DNA of 52,354 nucleotides from a virus. Positions 30,532-38,910 of this stretch are shown here, piece by piece. Positions within the stretch are counted from its first letter, which is position 1, and every line of letters begins with the position of its first letter. The position numbers and the translations under genes were made by a program. The notes under the pieces are model-generated. The model was given only the letters and a program-made list of their open reading frames with translations, was not told the origin of the DNA and searched no databases. The stretch lies in IMG/VR virus record IMGVR_UViG_3300036785_000717, positions 1 to 52,354 of that record. The stretch is one strand, 5' to 3'.

Positions 30532-33398
30532 TGGCCGTCAGCCCGGAAGATCAGGCCGCTCTCGACGCCGCCGATACTCTGCCGGCGAGCCAAGGGGCGA
30601 CGCCGAATAAGCCAGGCGGTATCAGCCCGGAAGATCAAGCGGCGATCGCCGCCGTCGATGATCTGCCCCCTTCCGGCACGATGCCCGGATCGACACCGGA
30701 TGAACCAGCCCCGACACGCTCCCTGGGACCAGCGCGCCTGCACATGCAGGCTCACCAGCCGCGACAGACGCCGCCCAGCGCTCCGCCTGCGGCGCAACCC
30801 CCGCCCGCGCCCAGCTGGAGCCAGGTGCCGGGCCTCTTTGCGCAGAACATCCTGCCCAACACCGGCCAGGTGATCGGCCAGACGCTTGAGGCGCTCAAGC
30901 CGGCGAACTGGGGCCACGATGTCGGCGCCGTAAACGATCTCGCGGTCGGCGCGCTCTCGAAAGCGGGCATCTATGGCGGCTCAGCGGCTCAGAAGAAGCA
31001 GGATCAGGCGCTGCTGGACGCCGTGATCGCCGCCAAGAAGCAGCAGTGGTGGGGTCAGAACGGCGAAGGCCTGCGCCGCTCGCTCGCCTACACCCCCGCT
31101 GAGGATCTGATGGATGTCGCCACTGCGGCCAGCCTCGTTGGCGCTCCAGCTGAACTCGCGGCCAGGGCGCCGGGGATCGTTGGCGACGCCACGGCGGCCG
31201 GCGCCGACGCCATCGCGCGCGCGGCCAGAGGGGTCGAGGGGGTCACCAACCCGCTCAGCTATCCGCTGAAAGCTGCGAACCTCGCCGCTCGCGCGCCAGG
31301 CGCCGTGGTGCGCGGCGTGACCGGCGGCGCTCGCGCTGCGACGGGCGCGGCCGGCGCGGCGACGACCGCCGAAGACGCGCTACGGGCCGTCCATCCTACG
31401 GAGCCGATCCCGACCGAGATGCTCACAGGCGAGGCCGCCCCGCCTGAGGCCGCCACCCAGGTGGCGAACTCGCGCGCGACGTGGCGCGGCCACGCAGCCG
31501 ACGCGGCCACCGCCCTCACGGGCGCCGATGCGCCAGATCCCGCCGCGCTCGGTGCCGCCCTTGAGAAGCAGCAGATCGCCGCCCACAACGGCGCGATCGA
31601 CGGCTACGACACGGTCAGGCAAAACACGGGCCAGTTCGCGCCCGGTTTCGCGCCGATGCTGCACGCCGCCGTCGATGATGCGTTCAAGAAAACTGGACTG
31701 CCGCCGATCAACGGGCCGGGCGCGCTCAGCACGTTGCCGGGGACCTACGGCAAGACGCTGGACGCGATGAAGGCGATGCACGCCCAGGTCGATGACCTGG
31801 CGGCGAACAACGCCCTGACCCCGAACAACCTGATGAACGTGCGCCAGGAGATCGGCGCGGCCTACAGGGGCGCGAGCGGCTCCGACGTGAAGGGTCTGCG
31901 CACGCTGCAGGACGCGCTCGACACCCACATCACCAACATGGCCAACGCGGGCGCCTACAGCGGGGGCGACGGCGCTGCGGTCGCCGCCAGCATGCGCAAC
32001 GCCATCGACGGCATGCGCAACTACCACGAGACCTTCAACGAGGGCCCCGCCTCCACGGCGGTCGGACTGCTGAGGCGCGGCCAGGTCACAGATCCCACCG
32101 GGCGGCTGACGCCATCGGTCGCGGGAACGCAGGAGGCGGTCACCGCGAACCTGGGCAAGGGCCTGATCAACTCGAACCTGTCGACGCCCGGCACGGCTCC
32201 GCTTCTCTACAACCACCTCCAGAAGATCATGGGTGGCCCCGGCTCAGAGGGCGCGAAGACCCTCGACAATTTCGTCCGCCAGAGCGCCACCCGGACGAAC
32301 ACCGTCGGCGACCAGACCACGCTCGCCGCCAAGCCGGCGCAGATGCAGAACTTCCTGACGTCGCCGACGAGCCTGAGCGGCAAGGTCTTCACCCCCGAAG
32401 AGCACGCGCATCTCAGCAACATCGCCGCGACGGATCGACTGGCGCAGCAGGCGCCGGCACGCAGCACGCGCGGCAAAAGTTTCCTGAAGAGCCTCGTCTA
32501 TGCGGGCAGCCGCCACGCGGCCGGGGCTATCCTCGGATCGCATTTCGGGCCACCCGGCGCGTTCGCTGGCGAGCAGTTCGTCAGCCATGTCGTCGATCCG
32601 ATGATCGCGGCGCGAACCGCCGCCAAGGCGTTCAAGGGGGCGAAGCGCGCGCGCGCGTCCTTCGTCAACCCGCGTACGGTCGCCACGATGGCCAATCTGG
32701 GCTACGGCGCGACGCCGCAGTCCCCTCAGGAGCGGCAGCAGGAAGCCCAGCAGAACGACCAAGCCATCACCGCCGCCGCGCCACCCGTCGCGGACGTCGC
32801 CAAGGGCGCCGACATGGGCAAGGCGCCGCCCGCGACGCCGACCGATATCGACGCCGTCGTACGCATGGCCGCCGCCGAGGGCGACCAGACGCCGCAAGGG
32901 TGGCAGGCCGTCGCGGCGGTGATGCGCAACCGCGCCTTGCAGAGCGGCCAGGCGTTGACGGATGTCGCCGCCGAACCCCGACAGTTCGAGGCCTACGGCA
33001 ACCGGAACTACACGGCCCTGACCCCTAGCACGCCGCAGTACGCGCGGATCCTGGCGGCCATCGCCCCCGTCCTCGCCGGCAAAGTCGATCCCACCGGGGG
33101 CGCCGACAGCTACTACGCGCCGAAGCTACAGGCGCAAAAGAACCGCCCGAAGCCGGGCTGGGATGACGGCAGCGGGCAGCCGATCGGCTCGCAACTGTTC
33201 TTCCATGGGAAGTACCGCCGCCCGGAAGAGCAGGTCGCGGCCCGCGCCGCAGGCGGCCAGGTCGTCGATATGACGGAGCAGCTGATGCGACGCGCGGAAC
33301 GGGCCCAGAAGGTCGCCCAGGCGTCCACCAAGCCATTGCTTGGACTCTCGGACGATACGGTGGCTCGCGCGCTCCAAGTGGCTCAGCGAGGTTTTTGA
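30531..33398 (+). CDS. ejection-type virion protein with C-terminal SleB-like cell-wall hydrolase domain
   Basis: A 955-residue protein. An N-terminal duplication (SPEDQAALDAAD then SPEDQAAIAAVD) and a Pro-rich segment lead into a long helical body. Residues about 770-905 match the cell wall hydrolase/SleB family: DIDAVVRMAAAEGDQTPQGW, AAVMRNRALQSGQ, EPRQFEAYGN and the late GADSYYAP. This domain would open peptidoglycan during genome entry. The ATG at 30531 overlaps the previous stop, and the GTG one codon earlier is rejected. It ends convergently with the HNH gene 12 bases on. Confidence 0.75.
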   Translation: MAVSPEDQAALDAADTLPASQGATPNKPGGISPEDQAAIAAVDDLPPSGTMPGSTPDEPAPTRSLGPARLHMQAHQPRQTPPSAPPAAQPPPAPSWSQVPGLFAQNILPNTGQVIGQTLEALKPANWGHDVGAVNDLAVGALSKAGIYGGSAAQKKQDQALLDAVIAAKKQQWWGQNGEGLRRSLAYTPAEDLMDVATAASLVGAPAELAARAPGIVGDATAAGADAIARAARGVEGVTNPLSYPLKAANLAARAPGAVVRGVTGGARAATGAAGAATTAEDALRAVHPTEPIPTEMLTGEAAPPEAATQVANSRATWRGHAADAATALTGADAPDPAALGAALEKQQIAAHNGAIDGYDTVRQNTGQFAPGFAPMLHAAVDDAFKKTGLPPINGPGALSTLPGTYGKTLDAMKAMHAQVDDLAANNALTPNNLMNVRQEIGAAYRGASGSDVKGLRTLQDALDTHITNMANAGAYSGGDGAAVAASMRNAIDGMRNYHETFNEGPASTAVGLLRRGQVTDPTGRLTPSVAGTQEAVTANLGKGLINSNLSTPGTAPLLYNHLQKIMGGPGSEGAKTLDNFVRQSATRTNTVGDQTTLAAKPAQMQNFLTSPTSLSGKVFTPEEHAHLSNIAATDRLAQQAPARSTRGKSFLKSLVYAGSRHAAGAILGSHFGPPGAFAGEQFVSHVVDPMIAARTAAKAFKGAKRARASFVNPRTVATMANLGYGATPQSPQERQQEAQQNDQAITAAAPPVADVAKGADMGKAPPATPTDIDAVVRMAAAEGDQTPQGWQAVAAVMRNRALQSGQALTDVAAEPRQFEAYGNRNYTALTPSTPQYARILAAIAPVLAGKVDPTGGADSYYAPKLQAQKNRPKPGWDDGSGQPIGSQLFFHGKYRRPEEQVAARAAGGQVVDMTEQLMRRAERAQKVAQASTKPLLGLSDDTVARALQVAQRGF

Positions 33399-33409
33399 TG
33401 GGTTTCCGT

Positions 33410-33874
33410 CTAGACGTGCGCCCAACGGAACCGTCGTCGAATCTGGCTAATCGTCTCCCGGCTGACTCCGTACATCGCGCCCATCACACGGTGTGGCACA
33501 TCGAGCGGGATCGCTCGAATTTCGAGGACTTCGACCTCAGTCAGCTTCGCTTTCCCGTGATTCTCGCCGCTGAGTTGCCGTCCCTTGGCGACCTTGTCGG
33601 CCATGTTGTCTGCGTTCGTCCCCAGGAAAAGATGGTCGATGTTGCGGCATGGCGGGTTGTCGCAAGAGTGCAGCACTTGCAGTCCAGCCGGAATCGGCCC
33701 ACGCTCGCACTCCCATGTCGCGCGGTGAGCCAGCATTTCCTGGCCCCGCCACCACACTCGCCCGTAACCCCGGGTTGTGCCGCCCAACCACAATTGACAG
33801 CGGCCGGGAACGCGGGGCTCGGAGTGAAATGCGAGCGCCTCTTCAAGCGATACCTTACGAGGTCGTCTCGCCAT
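33410..33874 (-). CDS. free-standing HNH homing endonuclease
   Basis: A 154-residue protein. The HNH core is CQLWLGGTTRGYGRVWW, then LQVLHSCDNPPCRNIDHLFL and GTNADNMADKVAKGR. A C-terminal helix-turn-helix (VMGAMYGVSRETISQIRRRF) probably reads the target. Such genes cut DNA near their own site and spread by repair. It is the only leftward gene within the virion region, and its codon use is more A/T-rich than the flanking genes, both typical of an inserted selfish gene. Confidence 0.85.
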   Translation of the reverse strand: MARRPRKVSLEEALAFHSEPRVPGRCQLWLGGTTRGYGRVWWRGQEMLAHRATWECERGPIPAGLQVLHSCDNPPCRNIDHLFLGTNADNMADKVAKGRQLSGENHGKAKLTEVEVLEIRAIPLDVPHRVMGAMYGVSRETISQIRRRFRWAHV

Positions 33875-33918
33875 CGACCGCCTCAGAGAAGGGCTGCTGG
33901 GCTATCGATCCGACCGAG

Positions 33919-33938
33919 ACTTGACATATTTGTCAAGT
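33919..33938. promoter_or_regulatory. perfectly palindromic copy of the dispersed motif
   Basis: ACTTGACATATTTGTCAAGT has 8-base perfect arms (ACTTGACA/TGTCAAGT) around TATT. It lies between the divergent HNH gene and the tail-fibre gene. It shows that the other, less symmetrical copies are probably dimer-binding operators. TTGACA here has only a poor -10 (TTTACG) 17 bases on. Confidence 0.7.
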
Positions 33939-33969
33939 GCCACTTTACGCGGGGAGGCTGACGACCGAC

Positions 33970-34869
33970 ATGACCACCCAGAATCTCGCGCTCCAAGAAC
34001 CGGCCAACAACACCCTGAACGGAACGTGGGACACAGTAATCAACGCCAACTCCACGGTGATCGACAGCGCCCTCGGCAGCGTCGCCACGCTGAACGCGAC
34101 CGGCCTGACCGGCGTGCAGACGCTGACGCTGGCCCAGTACAGCTGCGCGAGCCTGGTGGTCACGGGCGCGCCCACGGGCAATGTCACCTACCAGCTGCCG
34201 GCGGGCGTCGGACGTTTCTTCTTCGTCAACAACACCACCACGGGCGCGTTCAGCGTCTCATTCGCCTCGGCCAGCGGCGGCGCCGTCATCGCCGTGCCGC
34301 AGGGGGCTGCGGCGGCTGTCGTGATCAACGCCAACGGCGCCCGGCTCGGCAACACGATCGCCACGGGCGCTGGCGGTGCGGCGAACCAAGTGCAGGTCAA
34401 CGCGGGCGGGGCGCTCGCAGGCGCTCCAGGCCTCGTCTACGCCCCGGCGACCAGCGGCCTGACCGTCGGAGGCCCGCTCAGCGTCAGCGGCCCTGTGGCC
34501 CTGTCTGGGGCCGTCACGACGCCATTGGACGTGCAGGCCAGCGCCGCCACCCTCACCCAGGTGCTCGCCTTCCAGACCGCCGCCATGCCGATCGACTGCA
34601 GCCGCTCGAACGTCTTCCGCGTCACGCTCACCACCAACATGAGTTCGCCCCCCGTGCTGTCGAACATGGCCGACGGTCAGTCGGTCAACATCCTCCTGCA
34701 GCAGGACGCGACCGGCAACCGCACGGCGCTCTGGCCCAGCAGCTTCAAGTGGGTGAACGGAACGCCAGGGGTGCTGTCGACGGCCCCGAACGCCCTTGAT
34801 CTGCTGGTCGCGACCTACATCGGCGGCCTGAGCGCGTGGCTGGCCGCGCTCCTGAGGGGGTTTGCGTGA
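33970..34869 (+). CDS. tail fibre or tail-tip protein
   Basis: A 299-residue, Thr/Ala/Gly/Val-rich beta protein. The opening NLALQEPANNTLNGTWDTVI is common at the N-terminus of phage tail proteins that attach to the baseplate or tail hub. The C-terminal part (SVNILLQQDATGNRTALWPS, then FKWVNGTPGVLSTAPNALDL) resembles receptor-side domains. I chose the ATG at 33970; an ATG at 33937 would lie inside the operator. Confidence 0.65.
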   Translation: MTTQNLALQEPANNTLNGTWDTVINANSTVIDSALGSVATLNATGLTGVQTLTLAQYSCASLVVTGAPTGNVTYQLPAGVGRFFFVNNTTTGAFSVSFASASGGAVIAVPQGAAAAVVINANGARLGNTIATGAGGAANQVQVNAGGALAGAPGLVYAPATSGLTVGGPLSVSGPVALSGAVTTPLDVQASAATLTQVLAFQTAAMPIDCSRSNVFRVTLTTNMSSPPVLSNMADGQSVNILLQQDATGNRTALWPSSFKWVNGTPGVLSTAPNALDLLVATYIGGLSAWLAALLRGFA

Positions 34870-35381
34870 CGTTTGCGGCGCGCGAGGCGTTCAGCGCCGC
34901 CGTCGGCCCCGGCCCCGGCTTCGCGCCCGTCACGCACCTCTACCAGACGCCTGGGATCTACACCGAGACCGCGCCATCGGGCGCGACGAGCCTGACGCTG
35001 CAGGTCGGCGGCCCTGGCGGCGGCGGCGGTGTCGGCGGCGGCGGATCCGGCGGCTGGTGCGAGCAGACCATCCCGGTGGGCAGTGTGGGGCTGTCCTTCA
35101 CCGTCGTGGTCATGGCCGGCGGCGCGCCGGGCCAGACCGGGGCGGCCTCAAGCGTGGTCGGCGCCGGCCTCAACCTGATCGCAGGCGGCGGCGGTGGTGA
35201 CGCCAATGGCAGCGGCGGCGCAGGCGGCGTCGCCTCGGCCGGCGGCGGCATCGTCGTCTCAGGCAACCAGGGCTCTCCCACCGCAGGCGGGGCGCCCGTC
35301 ATCGGGATCATCTCAAGCGGCGCGGGGGGCGCTCCTGGCGCGGCTGGGCAGGCCGGCGCGGCGGCGTTCGCCTACAGCTGA
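34866..35381 (+). CDS. glycine-rich tail-tip protein, possible adhesin
   Basis: A 171-residue protein, GTG-started and overlapping the previous gene by four bases. After a short strand region (YQTPGIYTETAPSGATSLTL) it has Gly runs (GGPGGGGGVGGGGSGG, GGGGGDANGSGGAGG), then a C-terminal short strand. Glycine-rich adhesins with polyglycine helices at the tail tip bind host receptors in other phages, for example T4-like gp38. This one may do the same. It ends exactly where the convergent Xis-like gene ends. Confidence 0.65.
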   Translation: MTFAAREAFSAAVGPGPGFAPVTHLYQTPGIYTETAPSGATSLTLQVGGPGGGGGVGGGGSGGWCEQTIPVGSVGLSFTVVVMAGGAPGQTGAASSVVGAGLNLIAGGGGGDANGSGGAGGVASAGGGIVVSGNQGSPTAGGAPVIGIISSGAGGAPGAAGQAGAAAFAYS

Positions 35382-35651
35382 TCATTCGGCGGCGCTCTGC
35401 CTCAGGTAGCGCTGGAGTTCCTCGTCCATGATCAGCACCCGCGATCTGACGCGGATCTTGTGCAGCCGGCCGGCGCGGACCTCGCGGGCGATCGTACTGA
35501 CGCCCAGACCCGTCACCTTCGCGGCTTCCTTGAACGTGTAGGCCAGCGGGCGCGGGTCAGGCTCTCGTCGTGGGTCTGGCTCCGGGGGCGGCGGGGGTTT
35601 CTCAGCCTCGATCAGGGCGGCGATGCGTTCAGCGAGGGTTTGGTCAGGCAT
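35382..35651 (-). CDS. excisionase-like HTH protein
   Basis: An 89-residue protein from the ATG at 35651 (an upstream start at 35681 would add ten residues). A Pro-rich stretch (PPPPPEPDPR) precedes a winged-helix/MerR-like domain, YTFKEAAKVTGLGVSTIARE, then RAGRLHKIRVRSRVLIMDEE. This is the usual excisionase/HTH_17 layout, in which the protein bends DNA at the att site and directs excision. Its position next to the integrase, facing away, supports the call. A copy of the dispersed motif at 35692-35711 lies just upstream. Confidence 0.7.
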   Translation of the reverse strand: MPDQTLAERIAALIEAEKPPPPPEPDPRREPDPRPLAYTFKEAAKVTGLGVSTIAREVRAGRLHKIRVRSRVLIMDEELQRYLRQSAAE

Positions 35652-35691
35652 GGTCTCGAGCCTTCCATGGCGCCCCCACATTCGGTCCCAA

Positions 35692-35711
35692 ACTATCTAT
35701 TCATGTCAAGT
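35692..35711 (-). promoter_or_regulatory. dispersed motif upstream of the Xis-like gene
   Basis: Read leftward this is ACTTGACATGAATAGATAGT. It is placed 41 bases before the Xis-like ATG at 35651, a natural promoter or operator position. This fits repression of excision in the lysogen. Confidence 0.55.
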
Positions 35712-35780
35712 GAAATTGGACCCTGTCGCCCGTCCGGCCATAGCGGTAGCATGGCGGACAGAAAAAAATTGACCAGCGCG

Positions 35781-35989
35781 GTTTCCAGCGCATTTCCAGC
35801 GCAGAGCCTGCCAAGGAGTTGAAATTATTCAATGTTTGAGGTCATTTCCCCTCCCCCAGAGTGAAGGGAACGGGGGTTTTGGACCGCATGTGACCATGTT
35901 TTCCTCCTGTTTTCTCTTGTAAAAACAACGTCGGTGTGGTCCTTGGCGGTCAGGGGATGTCCCCCTGTTTCCAGCGCATTTCCAGCGCA
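35781..35989. repeat. two 23-bp direct repeats, candidate integrase/Xis arm sites (attP region)
   Basis: GTTTCCAGCGCATTTCCAGC plus GCA occurs at 35781-35803 and again at 35967-35989, identical over 23 bases, 186 bases apart. Each copy is itself a tandem of TTTCCAGCGCA, so there are four 11-base units. They lie in the 355-base gap between Xis-like and integrase genes, where attP arm-type sites are expected. The gap also holds pyrimidine-rich and A/T-rich stretches. The core crossover site cannot be identified without the host sequence. Confidence 0.6.
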
Positions 35990-36006
35990 CCAAGTGAGCA
36001 TGAAAG

Positions 36007-37140
36007 ATGGCCAAGGCCAAGATCGATCTCAGCACCGTCAAAGCGCGCGACGCGCTGCGCCCCAAACCCAACCGGCACCCCCACTGGCAGCGGCTGCGGC
36101 CCGGCTGCTTCGTCGGCTACCGCCCCTCGACAGATGGCAGCGCGGGCTCTTGGTCCGCCCAGGCCTATGTCAACAGCAAGACGCGGGAGCAGGTGCTTGG
36201 CTCATTCGGCCAGTTCCCCCCGAACGAGCGCTTCGCCAAGGCCAAGGCTGCGGCTGAGGCGTTCATGGCATTCGAGGAGTCGGGCGGGCGGTTGCAGAAA
36301 GCGCTCGTCACCGTGGCGGATGCGGCCCGCAGCTACCAGCAGGACCACCCCGCCGCAGAGCAGTACTTCCGGCTCAGCGTCTATAACGACCCCATCGGCG
36401 CGATCCCGCTGGCGAAACTGCGCCCCCAAGACCTTGCTGAGTGGCGCAAGGGCGTCACGACGCGGCCTGTGAAGGGTACCACGCGCGAGCGCGCGCCAGC
36501 CTCCGTCAACCGCGAGATCTCGCCGTTGCGGGCCGCGCTGCGCAAGGCGCTGGCGCCGGGAAAGTGGCAGGAAGAACTCAAGCCGATCTCCCGCGCCATC
36601 GCGGTGCGGCGCAGGACGCTCTATCTGGAGCGCCAAGAGCGCCAAGCCCTGCTCGACAACATCAGCACTGAGGCTGAACCGTTCGTGCGCGCCCTCTGCC
36701 TGCTCCCGGTGCGTGTTGGGGCTATCGCCAATCTCACCGTGGGTGACTTCGACCGCAAGACGGGCAGTCTCACGGTACGCGAGGACAAGGGCCACCCTGA
36801 GCGCTTCATCCACGTCGGGACCGCCGCCGCTGCGCTGCTGACCGCACAGAGCCGCGACAAAACGCCATCGACGCTGCTGTTCATGCGGGACAACCGCGAA
36901 AAGTGGACGCGCGCCACTTGGAAGACACCGATCAAGGCCGCCGCCGCCGCCGCTGGACTTGATCGCAGGACCGTCGCCTACACGCTGCGCCACAGCGTCA
37001 TCACCGACCTCGTCAACGCGGGCATCCCGATCCTGACCATCGCACAGATCTCGGGAACCAGCGTCGAGATGATCGAAAAGCACTACGGGCAGTATCGCCA
37101 AGACGCGGCGCGCAAGGCGCTCGACGCCATCGCCCTGTAG
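36007..37140 (+). CDS. int: tyrosine recombinase / phage integrase
   Basis: A 377-residue protein with an N-terminal arm- and core-binding part and a C-terminal catalytic domain. Residues seen: Arg236 (LPVRVGAI), a Lys in VREDKGHPERF, a box II reading YTLRHS with Arg328 and a Tyr325 in place of the usual His, and the nucleophile Tyr360 in IEKHYGQY. Members with Tyr at box II are common in alphaproteobacteria. It joins attP and attB. An acceptable ATG lies at 36007, 17 bases after the second direct repeat. Confidence 0.88.
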   Translation: MAKAKIDLSTVKARDALRPKPNRHPHWQRLRPGCFVGYRPSTDGSAGSWSAQAYVNSKTREQVLGSFGQFPPNERFAKAKAAAEAFMAFEESGGRLQKALVTVADAARSYQQDHPAAEQYFRLSVYNDPIGAIPLAKLRPQDLAEWRKGVTTRPVKGTTRERAPASVNREISPLRAALRKALAPGKWQEELKPISRAIAVRRRTLYLERQERQALLDNISTEAEPFVRALCLLPVRVGAIANLTVGDFDRKTGSLTVREDKGHPERFIHVGTAAAALLTAQSRDKTPSTLLFMRDNREKWTRATWKTPIKAAAAAAGLDRRTVAYTLRHSVITDLVNAGIPILTIAQISGTSVEMIEKHYGQYRQDAARKALDAIAL

Positions 37141-37334
37141 GGTTTCCAAGCCGGGGTCGCTTCGACGCGTCTCACATTCGGAGATCGTCTTGCGACCCCA
37201 AGTCTTCGCAGGCTTTTAAGAACGGCCGCCTCATTAACACCCTGCGCTTCGCTGATCTCGCGCACTGTCCATCCATGAAGGTACAAAAACGCCGCCGCCA
37301 AATGTTCAGCTTTTGACCTATGCGAGGGGTGCAT
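37083..37334 (-). CDS. small HTH protein overlapping the integrase 3' end
   Basis: An 83-residue protein with a helix-turn-helix-like segment, GWTVREISEAQGVNEAAVLK, followed by a basic region (RRLGVARRSPNVRR). The last 20 residues are read from the antisense of the integrase end. This suggests a relatively recent junction or a C-terminus that was altered by integration of neighbouring DNA. A regulatory role is possible. Confidence 0.5.
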   Translation of the reverse strand: MHPSHRSKAEHLAAAFLYLHGWTVREISEAQGVNEAAVLKSLRRLGVARRSPNVRRVEATPAWKPYRAMASSALRAASWRYCP

Positions 37335-37343
37335 CGTTGACGA

Positions 37344-37811
37344 TCAGGGCGGCGTGAGCGGGGGCGGCCACGCCTCAGGGACCTTCGCCGCCAGCCACGC
37401 CTTCACCTCCTCGGTCACGGCCGGCAGCGGGGTGAGCCTATCTGTGAAGCGGTAGGCGATGGTGGCGACGTCCGCCACCGGCACCTTGCGGGTCGGACGC
37501 AGCGCACGCCTGGGCGCGTCCTCCGGCCCCGGCGACGGCTTGCGGGCCTCGGGCGGCTGCTCGACCGTCAGGTAGGAAACGTCCCGCAGGAAGGCGTAGG
37601 CCAGCTGCGTGGCCCGCGCGTCTCGCCGCAGGATCGCCGTGCGGTGGTGATGCATGCTGTCATACTCGGCGTGCAGCGCCGCCCGCGCGTCCAGGGCGAT
37701 CTGCTTCTCGGCGAGCCTGCGCCAGGTCTTCCGGGCGCGCTGTTCCTCGTGGCGGATGATCCTGCTCTCGGCCACCAGGGTCTTCAGCTTCACTCTCAGT
37801 GTGGCGTGCAT
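37344..37811 (-). CDS. protein of unknown function, helical and basic
   Basis: A 155-residue protein, strongly helical and rich in Arg and Ala over residues 1-85 (LRVKLKTLVAESRIIRHEEQ), with a more extended Pro-rich C-terminus. It is the last gene of typical composition in the leftward early operon. No family is recognised. Confidence 0.6.
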   Translation of the reverse strand: MHATLRVKLKTLVAESRIIRHEEQRARKTWRRLAEKQIALDARAALHAEYDSMHHHRTAILRRDARATQLAYAFLRDVSYLTVEQPPEARKPSPGPEDAPRRALRPTRKVPVADVATIAYRFTDRLTPLPAVTEEVKAWLAAKVPEAWPPPLTPP

Positions 37812-37833
37812 CTCTACTCTCCCTTCGCCTGCG

Positions 37834-38082
37834 TCACGGGTGCGCCTCCCACACCGCTTCCACGCCCTCGCCGTCGCTGGTCTTGCGGTAGCGGACGTAG
37901 CGGATCAGCTGCCCCTGCTTGTCGAACCGCCAGCGCTCCAGATGGCCGTCGACCACCCGCTCCCAGGCGGCGTGTGGGGGCGGCTCAGGCACCTGATCGC
38001 GGGGGATTGCGCGCTCCGCGAAGAGGTCGGCGAGGCCCAGCGTGACGACCGTCTTGCGGCCCTGGTGACTGATCTCGGCCAT
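37834..38082 (-). CDS. small protein of unknown function
   Basis: An 82-residue protein, MAEISHQGRKTVVTLGLADL. It has a beta-rich C-terminus (GHLERWRFDKQGQLIRYVRY) that looks like a small independent fold. The ATG at 38082 overlaps the previous gene's stop. Function unknown. Confidence 0.6.
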   Translation of the reverse strand: MAEISHQGRKTVVTLGLADLFAERAIPRDQVPEPPPHAAWERVVDGHLERWRFDKQGQLIRYVRYRKTSDGEGVEAVWEAHP

Positions 38083-38339
38083 CAGGACACCGGCCTGCAC
38101 GCCATCTTGACGCTGCGCGGATCGTCCGGTCGCCCGGCCGTGGTGATCGCCATCGACAGGCCGCACACGTCGCAGACCACGATGAAGACGCCGCACCGCT
38201 TGGCCGGGTAGGGCAGGGCCACGCTGCAGGCCCGCTCCGCGCCCATCGTGGCGTCGATGTCGATCCCCTCGGGGTAGTTCGGGTTCGGCTTCTCCTGCGG
38301 CTCGCGGCCGAAGTCTTGCCATTCGACCGAGAGCGTCAT
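38082..38339 (-). CDS. small Cys-containing protein of unknown function
   Basis: An 85-residue protein with a C-x2-C pair near its end (VVCDVCGLSMAI) and two more Cys (MGAERACSV; VKMACRPVS), possibly a metal site. The ATG at 38339 overlaps the neighbour's stop. The upstream in-frame extension would overlap a real gene and is rejected. Confidence 0.6.
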   Translation of the reverse strand: MTLSVEWQDFGREPQEKPNPNYPEGIDIDATMGAERACSVALPYPAKRCGVFIVVCDVCGLSMAITTAGRPDDPRSVKMACRPVS

Positions 38340-38674
38340 CGCACCGACTCCCTTGATGCGTCGCGGTAGTCGGCGGCGGCGGCGCACAGCACCTTGTTGA
38401 TCCACCACAGCTTCCTGACGTTCTCCGTCGCGTCCGTCGTCGCGCGGGCTTCGAGGATCACCTTCCTGACGGCCTCGGCCAGCGCCTCGCCGGCCTCGGC
38501 CGGGACGTAGCGGACGCCTTCCTTGTCGTCCGGGTGCGTCGGTCCGAGGTAGGCCGTCGCTGTCATCGCCGGGCCGTTCCAAGCCGTTCCACCCCACTCG
38601 TGCGGGTACAGGACCACCTCGCGCGGCATGGCGCCGTGCCCGTGGTGAGGGTTGTCGAAGGGCTCGTCGATCAT
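38336..38674 (-). CDS. protein of unknown function
   Basis: A 112-residue protein with MIDEPFDNPHHGHGAMPREV at the start and a helical C-terminal half (EALAEAVRKVILEARATTDA). A His-rich opening could bind metal. It is coupled at both ends by four-base overlaps. Confidence 0.6.
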   Translation of the reverse strand: MIDEPFDNPHHGHGAMPREVVLYPHEWGGTAWNGPAMTATAYLGPTHPDDKEGVRYVPAEAGEALAEAVRKVILEARATTDATENVRKLWWINKVLCAAAADYRDASRESVR

Positions 38675-38910
38675 ATCCACGTCTCCACGATCACCGGGAG
38701 GTCGTTCGGATAGCGGTCCATGCGCACCAGCCCGCGGCGGCGCATTTCCTCGCGGATCGGTTCGAGCGCCGCGCACGCGAACCCCTCGTCGGTCGGGCCT
38801 GCCTGCGGGCCGTAGGCGACGTGCCGGCGCACGGTGAACAGGCCGGGCGCGTCGCTGGGGTTTTCGCAGACCACCCAGATCGACAGGGCGTCGGGGACGG
38901 CGTCACTCAT
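38671..38910 (-). CDS. small protein of unknown function
   Basis: A 79-residue protein that looks like a single small beta-alpha fold: SIWVVCENPSDAPGLFTVRR, then CAALEPIREEMRRRGLVRMD and VIVETWI. I recall similar small proteins from alphaproteobacterial prophages, function unknown. Confidence 0.65.
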   Translation of the reverse strand: MSDAVPDALSIWVVCENPSDAPGLFTVRRHVAYGPQAGPTDEGFACAALEPIREEMRRRGLVRMDRYPNDLPVIVETWI

